A stretch of DNA of 8,722 nucleotides from Methanobacteriota archaeon (GTDB lineage: Archaea; Halobacteriota; Syntropharchaeia; JACQPP01): assembly GCA_016207465.1 (NCBI GenBank), contig JACQPP010000024.1, positions 1-8,722 on the forward strand, read 5' to 3'. Below, one piece after another: positions 1 to 5,428 of the stretch. A program made the translations under genes and the position numbers. Each line of letters starts with the position of its first letter. The first letter of the stretch is position 1. The notes under the pieces were generated by a model, which had not been told where the DNA came from, did not search any database, and saw nothing but the letters and a program-made list of their open reading frames with translations.

Positions 1-9
1 AGGGACTAT

Positions 10-32
10 GGGGGAGGGCTTCGCCCTCCCCC
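10..32 (-). terminator. GC-rich hairpin after the CPBP protease gene
   Basis: A perfect 10-bp inverted repeat (positions 10-19 pairing with 23-32) with a 3-base loop lies about 18 bases beyond the stop of the protease gene. It would form a very stable RNA hairpin at the 3' end of that transcript. No T-tract follows in the few bases left before the window edge, so it may be a terminator, a transcript-stabilising hairpin or a processing site. The pairing is read directly; the role is inferred from position. Confidence 0.5.
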
Positions 33-49
33 CTGTCCCCTCGACCTCT

Positions 50-898
50 TCACCCCCCTCCTGCCGGTGGCTGTGAGTCGGTGGTGGGGGCCGGGGGGGC
101 TTCCGTGGGGCCAGGGGGCTGTGACTGGGTGCGCCAGCGGAGCCCCAGGAGGAGGACCCCCGTGGCGAGGAGGAGGACGGCGAGGAGGCTGGCCTCGGGG
201 CCGCAGGGGCCCCCCAGGCACTGTCCCCCGGTGAGGAGCGGGGGGGCGTCGGGCCGGTAGGCGGCCCGGAGGAGGGGGGCGGGGTCGAGGAGGCCCCCGC
301 CGAGGCCGTAGATGTGGTACTGGAAGTAGTTCCAGGAGAGGTGGAATCCCACGGCGGAGGCGAGGCCGTATTCGAGGGCCAGGAGGCCGAGGACCGCGCC
401 CCCCAGCATGAGGGTGGTGAACATGATGAGTCCGTTGGCCGGCGCGATGGAGGAGAAGAGCATGGCGGGGGCGTGGATGGCGGCGAAGAGGAGGCTGGTG
501 AGGCCGACCCCCAGGAGGGTGCCGAGCCTCTGGCGGAGGTGGGGCTGGATGTAGCCGCGGAAGGCGAGTTCCTCCCCGGTGGCCACGAAGGACTGGAAGA
601 GGAGGAGGAACCCCAGGCGGAGGGGGGCCCCCTGGAGGAGGACCTCCCGGACCTCCCCCCAGCCGCCCCCGAGGAGCACGAGGGCGATGAGGCTCATGGC
701 GAGGGCCCCCAGGAGGAATCCCCCGAGGAGCCCGCGGCCCCAGGGGAACCGCCGGTGCTCGGACATGGTGAGGACGAAGCTCATGAAGATGAGGGTCTCG
801 TAGATGAAGAAGGCCACCGGGATGCTGGCGAAGCCGATGTTGAAGGTGAGGAGGAGCCCCACGAAGACGAAGAAGAGGAGGCCGTTGTAGAGCCCCAT
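50..898 (-). CDS. CPBP-family intramembrane metalloprotease (CAAX protease/Abi type)
   Basis: A 282-residue polytopic membrane protein with several hydrophobic segments. It has the CPBP (CAAX prenyl protease 2/Abi) motif set in order: E109-E110-LAF-R114 (EExxxR), F138-AAI-H142 (FxxxH) and H186-LSW-N190 (HxxxN). In this family the Glu and His residues form the metal site inside the membrane. After a last hydrophobic segment (roughly 243-262) it ends in a Pro-rich tail of about 25 residues. The ATG at 898 is chosen because it follows the stop of the upstream gene by 14 bases and begins the first hydrophobic helix; the frame stays open further upstream, but only across the other gene. A GGGGGA stretch just ahead could serve as a weak ribosome site. 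It is probably cotranscribed with the V4R protein gene. The substrate cannot be told; family members process prenylated proteins, peptides or anti-sigma-like factors, or give bacteriocin immunity. Confidence 0.88.
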   Translation of the reverse strand: MGLYNGLLFFVFVGLLLTFNIGFASIPVAFFIYETLIFMSFVLTMSEHRRFPWGRGLLGGFLLGALAMSLIALVLLGGGWGEVREVLLQGAPLRLGFLLLFQSFVATGEELAFRGYIQPHLRQRLGTLLGVGLTSLLFAAIHAPAMLFSSIAPANGLIMFTTLMLGGAVLGLLALEYGLASAVGFHLSWNYFQYHIYGLGGGLLDPAPLLRAAYRPDAPPLLTGGQCLGGPCGPEASLLAVLLLATGVLLLGLRWRTQSQPPGPTEAPPAPTTDSQPPAGGG

Positions 899-912
899 GG
901 GTCCCCCGGGGA

Positions 913-2091
913 CTATGCAATCTCTTTCCGGGTGTCGATCTGAACCCGTTCCCCGATCATGACGCGCACCCGCTTGTGGGGGGAGACGGCCCCCCGGATT
1001 TTGGCGATGTTGATGACGGTCTCCATCTCCTGGCCGCTCTCGTGGACCTCCAGGCTGAAGACGGCGTCGCAGGTGCTGAGGACCATCTTCTCGAGTTCCT
1101 GGGGGTGGGAGTCCTTGAGGAGGAAGAGGATGGTGATGGACTCGGTGCGGTTGGTGACCTCGTAGATGACGTTCAGCAGCTGGCGGACCTTGTCGGGGGC
1201 GCCGGCCATCTCCACGAAGAAGGAGAACTGGTCCACCACCAGGTTGGAGTTCCGCTGGATGCCCGCCATGTTCTGCTCCATGAAGGCGAGGGCCCCCAGG
1301 CTGGCGGAGGCCACCGGGGGGTTGAGGAAGCTCTGGAGGCTGGCCTGGACGTCGGCGTTGGCCTTGGAGCCCAGGGTGAAGGTGCAGGCGGGGGCGCCGG
1401 TGGCGTGGCACTGGGTCTCGTAGGCCTCGAACTCCTGGCCCAGGAGAGTGCTGAAGAGGCCCGCGAAGATGCCCGCGTGGTAGGCGCAGGTGGGGGAGTG
1501 GGAGCCGGAGAGGCCGGCGCACTCGTCGCAGTCCGCGTAGGAGATGGTGAAGCGGGCGTTCTGGGGGTCGGCGTCGGTCATCTTGACGATGGCCTTCTCG
1601 TTGACCTTCATCATCTCCGAGAAAATCTTGTCTGCAATCTCCCCCACCACCGCCAGGGCCTTCTCCTTGGACCAGAAGTTGAACTTCCAGAACATGTCCT
1701 TGGGCATGTTCGCCTGCTTCACGAAGATGCGGGTGGAGCGCTGGGAGTTGTGGTGGGAGATGGTGTAGAGGTTCTTCCGGGCCGTGGGGAGGGCGGTGAC
1801 ATCGGCCTGCTCCCGGATGTTGAAGCGGGAGTAGACATTGATGAACTCCACGTTGTCAATCTTGAAGTTCAGGTCCCGCATGTTCCGCTGGACGTACTCG
1901 GGGCGCCGGATGGTGGTGAAGTAGTAGGTCTTGCGGGTGGAGGCGAACTGGTAGAGGAGGACCTCCGCCATGGACTCCGGGTTGGCCACGAGGCAGACCA
2001 TGGAGCCCGCGGGGACCCCGCCCCCGAGAATCTGGTCGAGGAGCTCAATCCCGATGGTGAGCTTCTGGGTCCTTCCGGCGTCGGCGGGCAT
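913..2091 (-). CDS. RecA/KaiC-like protein with degenerate P-loop and inserted V4R domain
   Basis: 392 residues in three parts. Residues 1 to about 95 match the start of a KaiC/RAD55-type RecA fold (TIGIELLDQILGGGVPAGS leading into a P-loop position). Residues about 100-245 are a V4R (4-vinyl reductase) small-molecule-binding domain, with the Cys-rich signature C188, C191, C202, C228, C236 and the typical E-x2-C-x3-G-x3-C-x-F ending. Residues about 250-392 return to the RecA fold, with a Walker-B-like NLVVD287 strand and a KaiC-like C-terminus (INIAKIRGA). The P-loop is destroyed: residues 36-43 read ANPESMAE where GxxGxGKT is expected, so ATP binding in the usual way is unlikely. V4R domains bind hydrophobic ligands or metals and usually regulate an attached domain, so I infer a sensor or regulatory protein. 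The ATG at 2091 sits about 40 bases below a TATA box and has no clear SD. A protease gene follows 14 bases after its stop. Confidence 0.82.
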   Translation of the reverse strand: MPADAGRTQKLTIGIELLDQILGGGVPAGSMVCLVANPESMAEVLLYQFASTRKTYYFTTIRRPEYVQRNMRDLNFKIDNVEFINVYSRFNIREQADVTALPTARKNLYTISHHNSQRSTRIFVKQANMPKDMFWKFNFWSKEKALAVVGEIADKIFSEMMKVNEKAIVKMTDADPQNARFTISYADCDECAGLSGSHSPTCAYHAGIFAGLFSTLLGQEFEAYETQCHATGAPACTFTLGSKANADVQASLQSFLNPPVASASLGALAFMEQNMAGIQRNSNLVVDQFSFFVEMAGAPDKVRQLLNVIYEVTNRTESITILFLLKDSHPQELEKMVLSTCDAVFSLEVHESGQEMETVINIAKIRGAVSPHKRVRVMIGERVQIDTRKEIA

Positions 2092-2130
2092 AGGGGGCAG
2101 GGAATATGGGGAATAGATACCACCATCCCC

Positions 2131-2139
2131 TTATAAAAA
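2131..2139 (-). promoter_or_regulatory. TATA box for the V4R/RecA-like gene
   Basis: The minus strand reads TTTTTATAA in an otherwise very GC-rich gap. It is 40-48 bases ahead of the ATG at 2091, so with the usual archaeal spacing of about 26 bases transcription would start near 2108, giving a leader of some 15-20 bases without a recognisable SD. The same T-run also serves as the tail of the upstream terminator hairpin. Confidence 0.6.
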
Positions 2140-2158
2140 CCCCGGGCGCACCCCCGGG
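2135..2158 (-). terminator. terminator of the tldD-tldE operon
   Basis: CCCGGG at 2153-2158 can pair with CCCGGG at 2141-2146 across a 6-base loop. Read on the minus strand, the stem is followed by G and then TTTTT (2139-2135). It lies 15 to 40 bases after the tldE stop. A second palindrome, CCCGCGGG at 2159-2166, is adjacent and could compete or stack. The T-run overlaps the TATA box of the next gene. Confidence 0.5.
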
Positions 2159-2173
2159 CCCGCGGGAAGGGGG

Positions 2174-3640
2174 CTACCTGTAGGCGAGGACCCGGACCCC
2201 ATGGAACTTCACGGTGGGGGAGATGCAGGAGGAGATTCCCGCCCAGATGACGCTCTGTCCGGTGTCGCGGCTGAGGGCGGCGATATTCCGGAGGAGGCGG
2301 AGGATGTTGTCGTTGATGCGGAGACTGCTGGGGGGAATGGGCCCGGCGGGCCGGCCGTTGCGGATAAGATAGGTTTCCCCCCGGTTGGTGGTGGAGAACT
2401 CCCCCACCACGGGGTTCACCAGGTAGGTGTACCAGAGGCGCCCGATGTAGATGCCCCGCCGGGTCTCCCCGATGACCTCCTCGGAGTCGCGGTCCCCCGG
2501 TTCGACGACCAGGTTGGTGGCGTTCGGCCCCGGCAGGGAGGCGTGGCTGCGCCCCGGGATGGCCCCGAAGCGGAAGCCATTGCCGGTGGCCCGGACCCCC
2601 GCCGCCGTTAGACCTGAACGCCGCCCGGGGCGGCGTTGGCCAACACTTCGCATCTTGTGGGCGTAGTAGGTGTCGGAGATGGCCCTCCGGAAGACCCCCC
2701 TCTCGATGAGGGTGGTGCGGCCGGTGGGGACCCCCTCGTCGTCCACGCTCTTGGAGGCGATGCCGGTGGGGTGGCGCCCGTCGTCGGAGAGGGTGAACCG
2801 GGGGCTGGCCACCCGTCTCCCCCATTTGCCCCCGAGGTAGGAGAGGCCGTAGTCGAGGTTCTGGGCGTTGACCCCCGGCGACAGTTCCTGCTCCAGGAGT
2901 TCGGCCATGGCCCGGGGGGAGAGGATGACGTCCCAGGGGCCGCTCTCGACCCTGGCCCGGGGGCCCTTCTCTCCGATGGACCCGGCGGCCTCCCGGGCGG
3001 CCCCCGCGGGGTCGAATCCCCGGAGCCCCCGGCTCCCCCGGGTGGCCATGGCGGAGGCCCCCGGCTCCCCGGTGGATGTCTCCCTCTCGACGGTGATGGA
3101 GGCGAGGACCGCGGTGGTCCGGTCCGCGGCGTCCACGCCGAGGCTGTTCTGGACCGCCATCTCCTCGGAGATGAAGTGGAGGGAGCCGGAGACATCGAGA
3201 TGGGGGTCCGCCTCCCGGGCGGCCTCGAGGGCCCGGTGGCCCATGTCGGCGGCCTCCTCCAGGCCCATGTGGGCCACCCGGGGGTCCCAGCCCCCGGGGA
3301 GCGGGGCGAATTTCCGGGGCCGCGGGAGGCTGTGGAAGTGGGGGTCTGGGTCCCCCCGCCGGGCGGTCTCGGCGGCCCCGCGGGCGGTCTCCCCCAGGCT
3401 ACTGAGGCCGTCGCCGCTGGCGAACCCCACCACCGCCCCCTTCCCGCGTCCGGCGGGGGGATATTGGATGGCGCGGGCGGAGTGCCCCTCCAAGACCAGT
3501 TCTTTGACTTCGAGGACGCGGCTGGTGGCGATGCGGACAGTGACCACCCGGTTGCGGCTCGCGTAGGCCTCCCACTGGCCGAGACCCCGGCGCTCCAGGT
3601 GCTCGCCGAGGCGGTCCGCCGCCGATGCGAGGGGGTTCAT
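2174..3640 (-). CDS. tldE: TldE/PmbA-like subunit of the TldD/TldE metalloprotease, with a 17-residue insertion
   Basis: 488 residues, somewhat longer than the roughly 430-450 usual for the family. It is the non-catalytic-type partner: it lacks the HExxxH motif but keeps family features such as YGLSYLGGKWG, SVDDEGVPTGRTTLIERGV, RATGN, PGPNATNLVVEPGD and a terminal VKFHGVRVLA. In E. coli, TldE (PmbA) and TldD form a heterodimeric protease that trims unfolded peptides, matures microcin B17 and degrades the CcdA antitoxin. Here the start ATG overlaps the tldD stop (ATGA), which implies translational coupling and equal production. Between M330 and G348, where the E. coli-like pattern KLGxxSTG is expected without a gap, there is an extra run RSVGQRRPGRRSGLTAA. 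It is encoded by an almost perfect DNA palindrome and by codons unlike the neighbours (CGA, AGT, GTT, TCA, CTA). Whether the protein remains active is unknown. Confidence 0.88.
   Translation of the reverse strand: MNPLASAADRLGEHLERRGLGQWEAYASRNRVVTVRIATSRVLEVKELVLEGHSARAIQYPPAGRGKGAVVGFASGDGLSSLGETARGAAETARRGDPDPHFHSLPRPRKFAPLPGGWDPRVAHMGLEEAADMGHRALEAAREADPHLDVSGSLHFISEEMAVQNSLGVDAADRTTAVLASITVERETSTGEPGASAMATRGSRGLRGFDPAGAAREAAGSIGEKGPRARVESGPWDVILSPRAMAELLEQELSPGVNAQNLDYGLSYLGGKWGRRVASPRFTLSDDGRHPTGIASKSVDDEGVPTGRTTLIERGVFRRAISDTYYAHKMRSVGQRRPGRRSGLTAAGVRATGNGFRFGAIPGRSHASLPGPNATNLVVEPGDRDSEEVIGETRRGIYIGRLWYTYLVNPVVGEFSTTNRGETYLIRNGRPAGPIPPSSLRINDNILRLLRNIAALSRDTGQSVIWAGISSCISPTVKFHGVRVLAYR
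2600..2650 (-). other. 51-base in-frame palindromic insertion inside tldE
   Basis: This block encodes 17 extra residues (331-347) in the middle of a conserved TldE motif. It holds a perfect palindrome with 10-base arms (2617-2626 with 2628-2637), overlapped by a second one, GTTGGCCAAC at 2635-2644. Codons at both ends are A/T-ending, unlike the strongly G/C-ending codons around it. The length is a multiple of three and there is no in-frame stop. This looks like a small palindromic element that landed in frame, comparable in concept to Rickettsia palindromic elements. The boundaries are estimated from family motif spacing and could shift by a few bases. Confidence 0.55.
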
Positions 3641-5064
3641 TTTGGCCCCGTCACCTGCCCGACCCCGCGGAGGTGGGGCCCCCCGTTGCCCACGTACATG
3701 GACTGCATGGGGTCGCCCTTGCCGCAGGCGGGGAAGATGATGCCCACGATGCGGAGGTCGCGGCCCACGGCGTCGATGCTGGAGAGGAACTCGGGGGTGT
3801 TGCCCCGCAGGCTGGCCCCCCGCAGCGGCTTTCCAATCTCGCCGTTGCGGATTTCATGGGCCTGGAATGCGCTGATCTGGAAGTTGTAGCGGCGGGAGTC
3901 TATGCTGGGGACCTTGTTCCCCTCCAGGTAGACCCCCTCGCGGATGTCCTCCATCATCTCCTCCCGGGTCCACTCCCCCGGTGTGGCGTAGGTGTTGGTC
4001 ATGCGGATGAGGGGGGCGAAGGCGTATCCGGTGGCCCGCACGGCCCCGTTGGGCTCGGTGTCGTAGAGGGCGGCGGTCTCCCGGGAGTGGAGGAAGTCGC
4101 GGAGGACTCCCCCCTCGATGTGGACCACCCGCCGGGGGGCCACCCCCTCGTCGTCGTAGGGATAGGAGCCCACGTGGCCCTGGCCCAGGGTGGCATCCGA
4201 CACGATGGTGAGATGGGGGGAGACCAGCCGCTCGCCCACCCGGTCCCCCCACCAGGTCCTCCCGGCCCAGGCGGCCTCCCTGCCCAGGACCCGGTCGGCC
4301 TCCACCGGGTGGCCCACAATCTCGTGGACGAGGAGGGCCACGAAGTCGGGGTCCAGCACCACCGGGAGCCTGCGGGTGGGGGCGGCCCTGGCCCCGGCGA
4401 TGGTGGCCGCCGTCCGCCCGACTTCCCGGGCGCCGGCCTCGGTGAAGAGGCCCTCGATGCGCTCGAGGCCCGCGTATCCCCCCTCGACATGGTGGTACCA
4501 CTCGGAGTTCCCCCGGACCCGGGCGACGCCGCCGAGGAGCCCCGCGGTGAACACCCTCTTCTGGGTGATGCAGGCCCCCTCGGTGGAGAGAAACGCCTTC
4601 TCCCACCGCTCGGTGACCAGGGTGGCGTATCCCTTGGTGACCCCCGGGGTCTCCCGGATGGCGCGGGATGTCTCGCGGCAGATGCGGATGCGTTCCTCCA
4701 GCCCCCAATCCGCGGGGTCCCGCTGCACCGGGGTCTCCACCCGGTCCTCCCGGGGCCGGGCGGGGGCCAGCTCCACCGGGGGCCCGGTGTTGGCCCGGGC
4801 CATCCGCACCGCCCGCTCCACCGCCCCGCCCACGGCGGCCCTCGGGTCCCCCCGGGGGGAGAGGGTGGCGGCCGCAAACCCCCAGCCTCCCCCGGCGAGG
4901 GCCCGCACACCCACCCCCCGGGTGCGGCTGGTGGAGGCGTCGCGGAGGCGGCCGTCCTCCCCGCTCACACTATGGGAGGCCCCCTCTTCGAGGCGGAGGT
5001 CGAGGTAGCGGGCCCCCCCTTGGAGCCCCGGGTCCAGGAGGGGGCGGAGCCTGTCCACATCCAT
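3637..5064 (-). CDS. tldD: TldD-like zinc metalloprotease subunit
   Basis: 475 residues, a full-length TldD-type catalytic subunit. The zinc motif H247-E248-IVG-H252 (HExxxH) is intact, and C447 in FPACGKG sits where the third zinc ligand of E. coli TldD is found. Other family landmarks are the YPYDDEGV segment and the EGGVLRDFLHSRETA region, and the C-terminal VGNGGPHLRGVGQVTG. It works with TldE, encoded directly downstream with a 4-base overlap, to degrade or trim peptides and unstructured protein segments threaded into the dimer. The substrate here is unknown; no RiPP precursor or antitoxin-like gene is visible next to it. The ATG at 5064 is supported by a TATA-like TTTAAA about 26 bases upstream, which puts the transcription start at or next to the start codon, so the message is probably leaderless. 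GGGGGGAGG touches the ATG too closely to act as a normal SD. Confidence 0.93.
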   Translation of the reverse strand: MDVDRLRPLLDPGLQGGARYLDLRLEEGASHSVSGEDGRLRDASTSRTRGVGVRALAGGGWGFAAATLSPRGDPRAAVGGAVERAVRMARANTGPPVELAPARPREDRVETPVQRDPADWGLEERIRICRETSRAIRETPGVTKGYATLVTERWEKAFLSTEGACITQKRVFTAGLLGGVARVRGNSEWYHHVEGGYAGLERIEGLFTEAGAREVGRTAATIAGARAAPTRRLPVVLDPDFVALLVHEIVGHPVEADRVLGREAAWAGRTWWGDRVGERLVSPHLTIVSDATLGQGHVGSYPYDDEGVAPRRVVHIEGGVLRDFLHSRETAALYDTEPNGAVRATGYAFAPLIRMTNTYATPGEWTREEMMEDIREGVYLEGNKVPSIDSRRYNFQISAFQAHEIRNGEIGKPLRGASLRGNTPEFLSSIDAVGRDLRIVGIIFPACGKGDPMQSMYVGNGGPHLRGVGQVTGPK

Positions 5065-5087
5065 CCTCCCCCCAAGGGGACCCGGGG

Positions 5088-5093
5088 TTTAAA
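5088..5093 (-). promoter_or_regulatory. TATA box of the tldD-tldE operon
   Basis: TTTAAA, the only A/T island between the upstream terminator and the tldD start, is centred 26-27 bases ahead of the ATG at 5064. Archaeal transcription starts about 25 bases below the TATA centre, so the mRNA should begin within a base or two of the start codon (leaderless). The spacing is directly visible; promoter function is inferred. Confidence 0.6.
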
Positions 5094-5111
5094 TGGGCTC
5101 CGCTGGGATGA

Positions 5112-5152
5112 GAAAAAAATAAAGGGGGGGACCGCGGGGGGAACCCCGCGGT
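5112..5152 (-). terminator. strong terminator after the lipoprotein gene
   Basis: ACCGCGGGG (minus strand, from 5152 down) pairs perfectly with CCCCGCGGT (ending at 5131) around a 4-base loop. It is followed by seven C's and a T-rich run (TTTATTTTTTT, about 5123-5113). It lies 22 bases beyond the lipoprotein stop and separates that unit from tldD. Both the hairpin and the T-tract are clear, which makes it the best terminator in the window. Confidence 0.75.
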
Positions 5153-5174
5153 TCTCCGATTTACAGTTTCGGGT

Positions 5175-5423
5175 TCAGAGTTTTTCGAGGGTCAGGTCGG
5201 GGACCTGGAGCTCCTTGTTGAGGTCCGTGGTGCTCAGGTTGGCCAGGAGTTGATTGACCTCGGCCGCGCTGGGGGCCCCGGCTGTCGCGGCGGCCCCGGG
5301 GCTCGCGGCGGGTTTCGCCGGAGCGGGGGTGGCCGCGGGGGTCGAGGGGGCCTGGGAGCAGCCGCTCACGAGGAGGGCGGCCCCAATCACGAGACCTACT
5401 ATCCACAGGGTTCGTCTCTGCAT
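5175..5423 (-). CDS. small putative lipoprotein
   Basis: 82 residues, not recognised as a known family. The N-terminus is a classic lipoprotein signal: basic MQRR, a hydrophobic stretch (about 6-19), then the lipobox V19-S-G-C22, so the mature protein would start at C22 and be lipid-anchored on the outer face of the membrane. Residues about 23-51 are a low-complexity Ala/Pro/Thr spacer. The last 30 residues (from SAAEVNQLLANL to the LEKL end) form a short amphipathic, Leu-rich segment that could bind a partner. Its start lies 5 bases after the stop of the secreted coiled-coil protein gene, so the two are almost certainly one operon, and a strong terminator follows. There is no obvious SD ahead of the ATG, so translation probably depends on the upstream gene. 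I infer that it may tether or assist the coiled-coil protein; nothing in the sequence proves this. Confidence 0.8.
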   Translation of the reverse strand: MQRRTLWIVGLVIGAALLVSGCSQAPSTPAATPAPAKPAASPGAAATAGAPSAAEVNQLLANLSTTDLNKELQVPDLTLEKL

Positions 5424-5428
5424 CGGTG

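Noticed and set aside
899..1522. Upstream extension of the CPBP protease frame
   Set aside because: The extra 200 residues are Pro/Arg/Gly/His-rich, lie entirely inside the V4R domain coding region in another frame, and are followed by the membrane protein that begins naturally at the ATG at 898.
2091..2126. Alternative ATG at 2126 ahead of the V4R gene
   Set aside because: It is out of frame with the V4R protein (35 bases away) and opens only a Pro/Arg-rich shadow frame. It also lies too close to the TATA box to be within the predicted transcript.
2600..2650. Archaeal bulge-helix-bulge intron in tldE
   Set aside because: The block is in frame, has no stop, and the helix is a plain long palindrome without the two 3-base bulges at the insertion borders. 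I kept it as a DNA insertion instead.
3625..5253. Long open frame on the plus strand opposite tldD
   Set aside because: Its translation is low-complexity Gly/Pro/Val/His with no family features, and it is fully antisense to tldD, whose zinc motif is intact. Such frames are expected opposite GC-rich genes because stop codons are rare.
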